DNA of 5,898 nucleotides from Chloroflexia bacterium (GTDB lineage: Bacteria > Chloroflexota > Chloroflexia > QHBQ01 > JADMIH01). A program made the translations under genes and the position numbers. The notes below the pieces were generated by a model. It did not search any database. It was not told the origin of the DNA and worked only from the letters and a program-made list of their open reading frames with translations. This document shows, piece by piece, positions 1 through 5,898 of the stretch. Within the stretch, counting starts at the first letter, position 1. The number at the start of each line of letters is the position of its first letter. The DNA lies in assembly GCA_025927935.1 (NCBI GenBank), contig JAICKM010000459.1, positions 1-5,898 of the forward strand. The letters are read 5' to 3'.

Positions 1-264
<264 letters not shown>

Positions 265-276
265 GGAGAAGCAGCG

Positions 277-2892
277 ATGGCTACAAGAGTACCGCTCTCG
301 TGGCTGCGAGAGTATATCGATATCCAGGTTCCGCCCCAGGAACTGGCGAACCGCCTCATCCTGGCCGGGCTGGAAGTGGAGCGCATCGACACCATCGGCA
401 GCGAGTGGGACAAGGTGGTGGTCGGGCGCATCGCCACACTGGACCGCCACCCCAACGCCGACCGCCTCTGGGTGACGCAGGTGGACTACGGCGCCGACGC
501 CCCGCAGCAGGTGGTCACCGGGGCACCGAACCTGCATCTGGGCGCCATGGTGCCGCTGGCGTTCCCTGGCGCCGTGCTGATCGACGGGCATAGCGCCACG
601 CACGAAAAGATCACGCTCAAACCGGGCAAGCTGCGCGGCATCGAGTCCATCGGCATGGTCTGCTCGGAGTTAGAGCTAGGCATCTCCCAGGAGCATGAAG
701 GCATCATGATCTTGCCCGACAACGCGCCGCTGGGCGCGCCGCTGCAAGAGGTGCTGGGCGACATCGTGCTGGAGATCGCCGTGACGCCCAACCTGGGCCG
801 CATCCTGAGCCTGATCGGCGTGGCCCGCGAGATCAAGGCGCTGTTCGGCGGCGAGGTCCGCCAACCTGACACCAGTTGGCAGGCGAGTGGACCGCCCATC
901 GAAGAATTGCTCGACGTGCAGATCGAAGACCCGGACCTCTGCTCGCGCTACAGCGCCGCCCTGATCCGGGGCGTGCAGATCGGCCCGTCGCCCGACTGGA
1001 TGCAGCGGCGGCTCACGCTGGCCGGCATGCGCCCGATCAGCAACGTCGTGGACATCACCAACTACGTGATGCTGGAGATGGGCCAGCCGCTGCACGCCTT
1101 CGACTACGCCAAGGTCCACGAGCACCGCATCATCGTGCGCCGGGCGCGCGAGGGCGAACACATCACGACGATTGACCATGAGAACCGGGTGCTCGACTCG
1201 AACACGCTGGTTATCGCCGACCCGCGGGAAGCGGTGGGCCTGGCCGGGGTCATGGGCGGCGCCGACAGCGAGATCGGGCCGGAGACGGTCGATATCTTGC
1301 TGGAGTCGGCCAACTTCGACCCGCGCAACATCGCACGCACGTCCCGGCAGTTGCACCTGCCGTCTGAGGCGGCCAGCCGCTTCGAGCGCACGGTGGACCA
1401 GCAACTGACCGTGCCGGCGCTGAAGCGGGCGGCGGAGTTGATGCGCCAATACGCGAGCGGCACCATCGCCGGCGGCTACATCGACCACTTCCCGGCGCCC
1501 AAGCCGCCCGTGACCATCGCGCTTGCGCCGCACGAAGTCGAGCGCCTGCTGGGCATCCCCGTGCCGGCATCCGAGATCGCGAGTATGCTGCGCCGGTTGG
1601 AGTTCGGCGTCGAGATACCTGCCGACGCGGCGAACGATCCGCACGCCACGCTGACAGTGCATGTGCCGTCGTACCGTAACGATGTGAACATCCCCGCCGA
1701 TCTGGTGGAGGAAGTGGCGCGCATGATCGGCTACGACCGCATCCCGGAGACGCTGCTGTCGGGCACGCTACCGCCGCAGTTCGTGAACTACGACTACAAC
1801 GACCGCGAGCATGTGCGCGACCTGCTGGCCGCTTGCGGCCTGGACGAAGTGATCACCTACTCGCCGATCAGCAGCGCGGCCCTGGCCCGACTGGGATCGC
1901 CCACGCCGCCCGCGGAAAGCGCGCCGCCGGAACCCGAGCCTGCCGCGCAAGGGAAACGGCGCACGGCGCCGCCGAAGGTCTGGCAGTACCGGGCCTACGA
2001 CGAGAACCGGCCGATCATTCGCATCGCCAACCCGCTGAGCAGCGAGCAGGACATCATGCGCCCGGCCCTGTTGCCCGGCCTGCTGGGGGCGTTGCGGACC
2101 AACCTGCGCAACACGCCGCGCCTCTACCTGTTCGAGATCGGCAACATCTTCTGGACGGCGACGCCGGAGGATGCCCGGCAGCGGGAGGAGGACGCGGCGG
2201 CGGGCCGGCGCACGGCGCTCGCCCCCGGCGAAGCGCTGATGCCGGTCGAGCCGCGGCGTATCGGCGCGTTGCTGACCGGCCCGCGCCACCCGCGCTCGCG
2301 CTTCACGCGCACCGAGGCGGCGGAAGAACAGACCGACTTCTACGACGCCAAGGGCGTGGTGGAGACGTTGCTGGCGCACCTGAACATCGCCGGCGCGCGC
2401 TACGAGCCGGTACTGGCGCCCTGGTACCATCCGGGCCGGGTGGCCGCCGTCGTGCTCGGCGACACGCTGCTCGGCGTGGTCGGCGAGTTGCACCCGCGCG
2501 TGCTCGACGCCTTCGAGATCGGTGGGCGGCGCGTCTACGCCTTCGACCTCGATCTGGATGTGTTGCTGGCGGCCATCCCGCAGCAGGTGCGCTACAGCAG
2601 CATCAGCCGCTACCCGGCGGTCACGCAGGACATCGCCCTAGTGGTGGCCGGCACCGTCCCGGCCAGCCGGGTCGAGGCGCTGATCCGCGAAACAGGCGGC
2701 AAACTGCTGACCGATGTGCTGCTGTTCGACATCTACACCGGCGCCCCGGTGCCCGCGGGCCATCGCAGCCTGGCCTACACGCTCACGTTCCAGGCGCTGG
2801 ACCGCACCTTGAGCGAAGACGAAGTGACCAAGCTCCGTAACAAAATCGCCAACCGGCTGAAGTACGAAGTCGGCGCCGAACTGCGGGCCTGA
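277..2892 (+). CDS. pheT: Phenylalanyl-tRNA synthetase beta subunit
   Basis: The beta subunit (871 aa) binds tRNA-Phe and hydrolyses mischarged Tyr-tRNA-Phe. The ATG follows AGGGAGA (263-269) at good spacing. Domains in order: N-terminal B1; an EMAP-II-like OB-fold tRNA-binding domain at about 40-150 (HPNADRLWVTQVD at 59-70, CSELELG at 129-135); the B3/B4 editing domain at about 210-400 (MRPISNVVDITNYV 251-264, PLHAFD 271-276, SEAASRFERTVD 363-374); B5 at about 410-490 (DLVEEVARMIGYDRIP 475-490); the inactive synthetase-like core at about 500-760 (IANPLSSEQDIMRP 583-596, FEIGNIF 619-625); and the FDX-ACB anticodon-binding domain at about 773-871. Editing-site residues matching Thermus Asn250, His261 and Glu334 appear to be kept as Asn262, His273 and Glu343. 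The protein is about 75 residues longer than the roughly 795 aa E. coli protein. The excess is mainly a Pro/Ala/Glu-rich stretch at 541-575 and a charged loop at 628-658. It is probably cotranscribed with pheS and ends at a strong terminator. Confidence 0.98.
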   Translation: MATRVPLSWLREYIDIQVPPQELANRLILAGLEVERIDTIGSEWDKVVVGRIATLDRHPNADRLWVTQVDYGADAPQQVVTGAPNLHLGAMVPLAFPGAVLIDGHSATHEKITLKPGKLRGIESIGMVCSELELGISQEHEGIMILPDNAPLGAPLQEVLGDIVLEIAVTPNLGRILSLIGVAREIKALFGGEVRQPDTSWQASGPPIEELLDVQIEDPDLCSRYSAALIRGVQIGPSPDWMQRRLTLAGMRPISNVVDITNYVMLEMGQPLHAFDYAKVHEHRIIVRRAREGEHITTIDHENRVLDSNTLVIADPREAVGLAGVMGGADSEIGPETVDILLESANFDPRNIARTSRQLHLPSEAASRFERTVDQQLTVPALKRAAELMRQYASGTIAGGYIDHFPAPKPPVTIALAPHEVERLLGIPVPASEIASMLRRLEFGVEIPADAANDPHATLTVHVPSYRNDVNIPADLVEEVARMIGYDRIPETLLSGTLPPQFVNYDYNDREHVRDLLAACGLDEVITYSPISSAALARLGSPTPPAESAPPEPEPAAQGKRRTAPPKVWQYRAYDENRPIIRIANPLSSEQDIMRPALLPGLLGALRTNLRNTPRLYLFEIGNIFWTATPEDARQREEDAAAGRRTALAPGEALMPVEPRRIGALLTGPRHPRSRFTRTEAAEEQTDFYDAKGVVETLLAHLNIAGARYEPVLAPWYHPGRVAAVVLGDTLLGVVGELHPRVLDAFEIGGRRVYAFDLDLDVLLAAIPQQVRYSSISRYPAVTQDIALVVAGTVPASRVEALIRETGGKLLTDVLLFDIYTGAPVPAGHRSLAYTLTFQALDRTLSEDEVTKLRNKIANRLKYEVGAELRA

Positions 2893-2909
2893 TTCGTCGT
2901 CGCTTACCC

Positions 2910-2945
2910 AGGCGGGTCCGGTCACGAGCCGGACCCGCCTTTTTT
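2910..2945 (+). terminator. Rho-independent terminator of the pheST operon
   Basis: A perfect 12-bp GC-rich stem pairs 2910-2921 (AGGCGGGTCCGG) with 2929-2940. The loop is 7 nt (TCACGAG), and a run of six T residues (2940-2945) follows directly. It lies 17 bp after the pheT stop. There is no T-run on the opposite strand, so it should act on + strand transcripts only. It insulates pheST from the next gene, which has its own promoter. Confidence 0.95.
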
Positions 2946-2979
2946 GACGGTTTTCTCACCTGCGGCAATGCCATGCCGC

Positions 2980-3008
2980 TTTAATCCGGCGTCCTTTACT
3001 GGTATAAT
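2980..3008 (+). promoter_or_regulatory. Extended -10 sigma70-type promoter for the HisC-like gene
   Basis: The -10 hexamer is a perfect TATAAT at 3003-3008, preceded by TGG (3000-3002), giving the extended -10 form TGnTATAAT. At 17-bp spacing the -35 position reads TTTAAT (2980-2985), a 3/6 match to TTGACA, which an extended -10 can compensate. Transcription would begin near 3014-3018, giving a leader of about 70-75 nt before the GTG at 3088. The AT-rich hexamer stands out in GC-rich surroundings and sits just after the pheT terminator. No experimental start site is known to me. Confidence 0.75.
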
Positions 3009-3030
3009 TGGCCTGTGACCACCAATTCAT

Positions 3031-3046
3031 CGAACCCGCGAACCCG
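3031..3046 (+). repeat. Tandem 8-bp direct repeat in the leader of the HisC-like gene
   Basis: CGAACCCG occurs twice in direct succession (3031-3038 and 3039-3046), about 15-30 nt downstream of the predicted transcription start. The same leader holds two CCAGTG copies (3056-3061, 3066-3071) and a loosely repeated GGCC-GTGAC block (3010 and 3054). These could be operator or RNA-level elements, but such short repeats can arise by chance in a GC-rich leader. No known motif is recognised. Confidence 0.4.
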
Positions 3047-3076
3047 ATCCGAAGGCCAGTGACATCCAGTGTCCTA

Positions 3077-3082
3077 GAGAGA
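3077..3082 (+). promoter_or_regulatory. Ribosome-binding site supporting the GTG start at 3088
   Basis: GAGAGA lies 5 nt before the GTG codon. It is a modest Shine-Dalgarno match. It supports the GTG over the in-frame ATG at 3133, which has only GC-rich coding-like sequence before it. The GTG start also keeps the AYLPG segment that matches the (P)Y-PG element near the N terminus of HisC-family proteins. Confidence 0.6.
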
Positions 3083-3087
3083 ACATC

Positions 3088-4224
3088 GTGTCCAGCAAGA
3101 GTTCCAATATCCACAAAGCGTATTTACCCGGCATGACCGCCGACGTGGCCGGCGGCGGCGAGGTTACGCTGCCGCTCGAAGTGCTGGCCCGGCGCCTTAA
3201 TCGCAGCCCCGACGATGTGTTGCGTTTGGACAGCGATGAGAACCCCTACGGGTGTTCGTTGCGCGTGCTCGAAGCGCTCGGCAGCGCCGAGTCGCTGCAC
3301 CGGCCCGGAGATCCGGAAGCGCGCGATCTGCGCGCCGCGCTCGAATCCTACGCGCTCTGCGCCCGCGACCGCATCGCCGTAGGCGCCGGCCCGGCGGAGA
3401 GCCTGGAGCGCCTCTTGCGCGTACTTACACGGCCCGGCCAGGCCATTGCCGTGCCCGCGCCCACCCGGCCGCTGTATGCCGCCGTGGCCGAGCGCGTGGG
3501 CCGGGAGGTGGTGGAGATCCCGCTGACCCGCGGCTTCGACGTGGATACCACGTCCCTGATCGCTGCCGCTCAGACCGGCCAGATCGCGCTCATCATCGTG
3601 GGCGCGCCCAACGATCCCACCGGCACCGGGCTCACAGCCACGGAAGTCGTGCGCCTGCTCCGCACCGAGATCCCGATTGTCGTGGACGAGTCGCTCTTTG
3701 AGTTCTCCGGGCGCACGGTCGTGCCGCTGGTGACGGAGTTCGACAACCTGATCGTGCTGCGCGATTTCGCGCCGTGGGCGGGGTTGGGCGGCCTGCCGAT
3801 TAGCTATACCTTGAGTGCCCGGCCCCTGGCGGCGCGGATGCGCCAGGCGGCGGTCTTCGGCGGGGTCACGAGCGCGCCGGGCCGGGCGGCGCAACTGGCC
3901 GCGCTGGCCTCGTTACAGGATCTCGACATCCTGCGCGCCCATGTGAAGGCGCTGCGCCAGGAGCGCGGGCGCATGTTCCGCAGCCTGCGCAAGCTGAACC
4001 TGTTGCAGCCCTATCCGTCGGAGGCCAACTTCCTGCTCTGCGCCATGACTCGCGGCAATGCCGCCGCTATCCGCGACTATCTCGCGGACAACGACGGCAT
4101 CATCGTGCGGGCCATCGCCACGCCCCAATTGCCCAACCACCTGCGTATCAGCGTGGGCCGGCCCCAGGATACGGAAACCCTGATGCGCGGTTTGCTGCGC
4201 ATCGCCGAGCAGCACCCGCTCTAG
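3088..4224 (+). CDS. HisC-like aminotransferase homologue lacking the PLP-binding lysine (probable pseudoenzyme)
   Basis: This 378-aa protein has the length and whole architecture of histidinol-phosphate aminotransferases (PLP fold type I): AYLPG (11-15), DENPYG (50-55), DPEARDLRAALESY (75-88), PNDPTGTG (174-181), VVDESLFEFSG (198-208), DNLIVLRDF (219-227) and LRISVGRPQD (352-361). The HisC consensus LRTFSKAFGLAGLRVGY reads here, with no gap, LRDFAPWAGLGGLPISY (224-240). The Schiff-base Lys is therefore Pro229, the preceding Ser is Ala228, and the phosphate-binding Arg is Pro237. Further changes are DEAY to DESL (Tyr to Leu203), NNPTG to NDPTG (Asn to Asp176), and GNGSDE to GAGPAE. The pyridine-contacting Asp200 and the carboxylate-binding Arg of LRIS (353) remain. 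Only four lysines exist (4, 10, 287, 302), none near the site. Transamination is therefore unlikely, and the role is unknown: a regulatory or partner subunit, or a ligand-binding protein. It has its own promoter and converges on rph. No other his gene is visible. Confidence 0.9.
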   Translation: MSSKSSNIHKAYLPGMTADVAGGGEVTLPLEVLARRLNRSPDDVLRLDSDENPYGCSLRVLEALGSAESLHRPGDPEARDLRAALESYALCARDRIAVGAGPAESLERLLRVLTRPGQAIAVPAPTRPLYAAVAERVGREVVEIPLTRGFDVDTTSLIAAAQTGQIALIIVGAPNDPTGTGLTATEVVRLLRTEIPIVVDESLFEFSGRTVVPLVTEFDNLIVLRDFAPWAGLGGLPISYTLSARPLAARMRQAAVFGGVTSAPGRAAQLAALASLQDLDILRAHVKALRQERGRMFRSLRKLNLLQPYPSEANFLLCAMTRGNAAAIRDYLADNDGIIVRAIATPQLPNHLRISVGRPQDTETLMRGLLRIAEQHPL

Positions 4225-4240
4225 CGCGAACGCACTAGAG
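4219..4240. repeat. Small palindrome holding both convergent stop codons
   Basis: CTCTAG (4219-4224) and CTAGAG (4235-4240) form perfect 6-bp inverted arms around a 10-nt loop. Each arm carries the Leu-stop end (CTC TAG) of one of the two converging genes, whose stops are only 10 bp apart. There is no T-run on either side, so it does not look like a classical terminator. It may simply reflect identical terminal codons. Confidence 0.5.
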
Positions 4241-4972
4241 GCCGGTGATGCCCTCGGCGGCCAGCATGGCGCGCTGAGCGGCGAACAGCCCAGCCAGGCC
4301 CAATTCCCCCAGGCGCAAGAACTCGTCCAGCATCGCCCGGCTGAAGGCGCCGTGCTCGGCGGTGGCCTGCACTTCGATCCACTCCCCGGCGCTGGTCAAG
4401 ACCAGGTTGCAATCAACCTCGGCGCGCGAGTCTTCCAGGTAGGGCAGATCGAGCCGGGCTTCGCCCTCCACAAGACCTACGCTGACCGCCGCCACCAGGC
4501 CACGCAACGGCAACGCCGGGCCGGGCAGCGTGCCTGCCACCCGCAGCCGGTGCAAGGCCAGCACCACGGCCACCGCCGCGCCGGTGATGGCGGCGGTGCG
4601 CGTGCCCCCGTCGGCCTCGATCACATCACAGTCCACCTGCAACAGCAGTTCCCCCAGGCGATCCAGATCGACCATGGCGCGCAGCGAACGGCCGATCAGG
4701 CGCTGAATCTCAGTAGCGCGGCCATCGGGCTTATTGATCGGGCGGGCGATGCGCTGCGGGGAGGAACCTGGCAACATGCCGTACTCCGCCGTGAGCCAGC
4801 CGCGCCCCTTGCCGGCCAGCCAGGGTGGCACCTTGAGATCCACGCTCACGGCGCAGGCCACACGGGTCTGGCCGGTCTCGATCAGCACCGACCCGGCGGG
4901 GCCGCTCTGGAAGTGCGGGGTGATACGTAGCGGGCGCATCTCGTCGTTCTGGCGGCCATCGGGACGGGGCAT
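4235..4972 (-). CDS. rph: Ribonuclease PH (phosphorolytic 3'-5' exoribonuclease)
   Basis: RNase PH (245 aa; family about 240) trims the 3' ends of tRNA precursors by phosphorolysis, releasing nucleoside diphosphates. It normally acts as a hexameric ring in the cytoplasm. Conserved segments run the full length: RPDGRQNDEMRPLRI (3-17), GSVLIETGQTRV (27-38), GKGRGWLTAEYGMLP (54-68), GRATEIQRLIGRSLR (84-98), DCDVIEADGGTRTAAITGA (114-132), AAVSVGLVEGEARLDLPYLE (161-180) and VQATAEHGAFSRAML (201-215). The phosphate-binding Thr-Arg of GGTRTA is Thr124-Arg125. The likely metal-binding aspartates of EDSRAEVD are Asp181 and Asp187. The ATG is preceded by GAGAGGAA and starts at the usual family position. 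It lies 152 bp downstream of polA on the same strand, separated by a hairpin repeat. No clear promoter was found in the gap, so readthrough from polA is possible. Its 3' end meets the HisC-like gene 10 bp away. Confidence 0.97.
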   Translation of the reverse strand: MPRPDGRQNDEMRPLRITPHFQSGPAGSVLIETGQTRVACAVSVDLKVPPWLAGKGRGWLTAEYGMLPGSSPQRIARPINKPDGRATEIQRLIGRSLRAMVDLDRLGELLLQVDCDVIEADGGTRTAAITGAAVAVVLALHRLRVAGTLPGPALPLRGLVAAVSVGLVEGEARLDLPYLEDSRAEVDCNLVLTSAGEWIEVQATAEHGAFSRAMLDEFLRLGELGLAGLFAAQRAMLAAEGITGL

Positions 4973-4976
4973 GGAG

Positions 4977-4984
4977 TTCCTCTC
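4977..4984 (-). promoter_or_regulatory. Ribosome-binding site of rph
   Basis: Read on the - strand the sequence is GAGAGGAA, 4 nt before the ATG at 4972. This is a strong anti-16S match and fixes the rph start. The inverted-repeat element ends only 8-9 nt upstream of it, so hairpin formation in the mRNA could affect access by ribosomes. Confidence 0.8.
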
Positions 4985-4992
4985 GTGTGATC

Positions 4993-5080
4993 CGTCATGC
5001 TGAGCGTAGCGACGAATCTCCGTCTCTCCACCTAAAGACGAGACTCTTCGCTGCGCTCCCTAGACAAGGGTTGGATGACG
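4993..5080. repeat. Imperfect palindromic repeat element (MITE/REP-like) between polA and rph
   Basis: The ends CGTCAT (4993-4998) and ATGACG (5075-5080) are perfect 6-bp inverted repeats. Inside, 5002-5025 pairs with 5036-5058. This gives 20 Watson-Crick pairs, one wobble or mismatch, two mismatches and one bulged C, around a 10-nt loop (CTCCACCTAA). The right arm carries about 13 extra bases between its end and the stem. The core TGAGCGTAGCGACGAATCTC resembles the abundant TGAGCG-AGCGAA-ATCTC repeats that I recall from Chloroflexota and other bacterial genomes. That family assignment is from memory and not checked. There is no T-run, so it is not a standard terminator. It takes up most of the polA-rph gap. 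Confidence 0.75.
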
Positions 5081-5124
5081 ATATTCAGAGCGTTAACGGG
5101 TTGCCGGCGATGTAATGAACGATA

Positions 5125-5898
5125 TTACTCCATCTCGCCCCAACTGCGCCCATGCTTGGTTTCGACCTTCAAGGGCACATCCATGGGGAAGGCGTTCTCC
5201 ATCGTCTCACGGACCAGCGTGTCGACCTCATCCAGTTCGGCTTCGGGCAGCTCGAACAACAGCTCGTCGTGGACCTGCAACAACATGCGAGCAGCCAGGT
5301 TGCGTTCGCGCAACTCGCGGTGCAGGCGGATCATAGCGATCTTGATGATGTCGGCGGCGGTGCCTTGGACCGGGGCGTTGATGGCCGCGCGCTCGGCGGC
5401 CTGGCGCACGCCGCCGTGCGACGAGGTGAGTTCGGGCATGTAGCGGCGGCGACCTAGCAGGGTCATCACGTAGCCGCATTTGCGGGCTTCATGTAATGTC
5501 TCGTCCATGAACTGGCGGATCTTCGGGTAGCGCGCCCAGTAGCGCTCCAGGAAGCCCTGCGCGTCCTGGTGAGTCAAGCTGGTATCGCGGGTCAGCCCAT
5601 AAGTGCCCATGCCGTAGAGGACGCCGAAATTGATGCGCTTGGCGAGGTAGCGCATTTCGGGCTTCACCTGGTCCATCGGCACATCGAATAGCTCCGCGGC
5701 CGTCGCCGCATGGACATCGCCGCCGCTGCGGAAGACGTTGACCAGCGTCTCTTCGCCGGTCATGTGAGCCAGGATGCGCAACTCGATCTGCGAGTAGTCG
5801 GCGGCGTAGAGCGTGGAGGGGCGGGGCACCAGCGGCTTGGGCGAGGTATTGTCGGCGACGAAAGCCCGCCGCACCAGCCGCCCGACCTCGGTGCGGAC
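5125..5898 (-). CDS. polA: DNA polymerase I, C-terminal polymerase domain (5' part outside window)
   Basis: This is the last 257 residues of family A DNA polymerase I, used in Okazaki-fragment maturation and repair synthesis. The fragment begins VRTEVGRLVRRAF, the segment before the palm. Motif A is ADYSQIELR, with the catalytic Asp at 5797-5799. Motif B (O helix) reads RYLAKRINFGVLYGMG, keeping the Arg, Lys, Phe and Tyr-Gly pattern. Phe at the Taq 667 position predicts discrimination against dideoxynucleotides. LGRRRYMPEL and NAPVQGTAADIIKIAM follow, then motif C, QVHDELLFE, with the catalytic Asp at 5266-5268, and the usual SWGEME end. The exonuclease domains lie outside the window, so their state cannot be judged. 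An unusual Pro-rich stretch of roughly 8-9 extra residues (NTSPKPLVPRPSTL region, about 5809-5850) separates RRAFVAD from motif A. The stop is TAA, and no terminator follows before the palindromic element. Confidence 0.97.
   Translation of the reverse strand, partial: VRTEVGRLVRRAFVADNTSPKPLVPRPSTLYAADYSQIELRILAHMTGEETLVNVFRSGGDVHAATAAELFDVPMDQVKPEMRYLAKRINFGVLYGMGTYGLTRDTSLTHQDAQGFLERYWARYPKIRQFMDETLHEARKCGYVMTLLGRRRYMPELTSSHGGVRQAAERAAINAPVQGTAADIIKIAMIRLHRELRERNLAARMLLQVHDELLFELPEAELDEVDTLVRETMENAFPMDVPLKVETKHGRSWGEME

Noticed and set aside
676..1662. Long open frame (328 codons) on the - strand inside pheT
   Set aside because: It lies opposite well-supported pheT sequence, is Arg/His/Gly-rich as expected for an antisense frame in GC-rich DNA, and shows no recognisable family motif or ribosome-binding site.
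1833..2840. Long open frame (335 codons) on the + strand in another frame of pheT
   Set aside because: It overlaps conserved PheT domains and its product is an Arg/Ala/Gly-rich low-complexity chain. It is a composition shadow.
3133..3135. In-frame ATG as the start of the HisC-like gene
   Set aside because: It lacks a good ribosome-binding site and would cut off the AYLPG segment conserved in HisC-type proteins. It remains a minor alternative.
3733..3810. Possible compensated frameshift hiding a normal SKAFGLAGLR motif in the HisC-like gene
   Set aside because: I read the other two forward frames through this stretch. Neither encodes the motif, and the flanking residues align without gaps in the annotated frame.
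3124..3894. 256-codon open frame antisense to the HisC-like gene
   Set aside because: No motif and shadow-like composition. The + strand frame matches the HisC family over its whole length.
4352..4930. 192-codon + strand open frame over rph
   Set aside because: Antisense shadow of rph, which has every RNase PH motif on the - strand.
4993..5080. The polA-rph hairpin as a rho-independent terminator of polA
   Set aside because: On the - strand the stem is not followed by a T-run. The next bases are the rph ribosome-binding region.
5078..5126. Direct repeat ACGATATT at 5078-5085 and 5119-5126, as a target-site duplication
   Set aside because: The copies do not flank the palindromic element. 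One overlaps its right end and the other overlaps the polA stop, so it does not fit a target duplication and is short enough to be chance.

Overview
The window is about 65% or more GC, tightly packed with core housekeeping genes, and looks like a bacterial chromosome. I favour Chloroflexota (Anaerolineae-like). The reasons are the PheS type with a four-cysteine motif, the style of the PheT and Pol I proteins, and a degenerate TGAGCG-AGCGA palindromic repeat of a kind I associate from memory with such genomes. This assignment is an inference; no rRNA or other taxonomic marker is present.

Layout on the + strand: the 3' end of pheS (1-264) is followed 12 bp later by complete pheT (277-2892), giving the alpha and beta subunits of phenylalanyl-tRNA synthetase as an operon. 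A strong intrinsic terminator (2910-2945) closes that operon. An extended -10 promoter with a perfect TATAAT (2980-3008) then starts a separate unit holding one gene (3088-4224). That gene encodes a HisC-like, fold-type I aminotransferase homologue. On the - strand, convergent with it, are rph (RNase PH, 4235-4972) and, upstream of rph, the C-terminal polymerase domain of DNA polymerase I (polA, 5125-5898, running off the right edge). The polA-rph gap of 152 bp is mostly an imperfect inverted-repeat element (4993-5080).

The most interesting item is the HisC-like protein. It aligns without gaps to the histidinol-phosphate aminotransferase active-site segment, but the Schiff-base lysine is Pro229 and the phosphate-binding arginine is Pro237. 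Several other cofactor contacts are also replaced (Ser to Ala228, Tyr to Leu203, Asn to Asp176). The frame is intact and the gene has its own promoter. This points to a maintained pseudoenzyme rather than a decaying gene. Secondary points are a proline-rich insertion just before motif A of Pol I, two low-complexity insertions in PheT, a putative four-cysteine metal site in PheS, and the hairpin repeat abutting the rph ribosome-binding site.

There is no sign of tRNA or rRNA genes, CRISPR, transposase genes or phage. No stretch longer than 300 bases lacks a gene.
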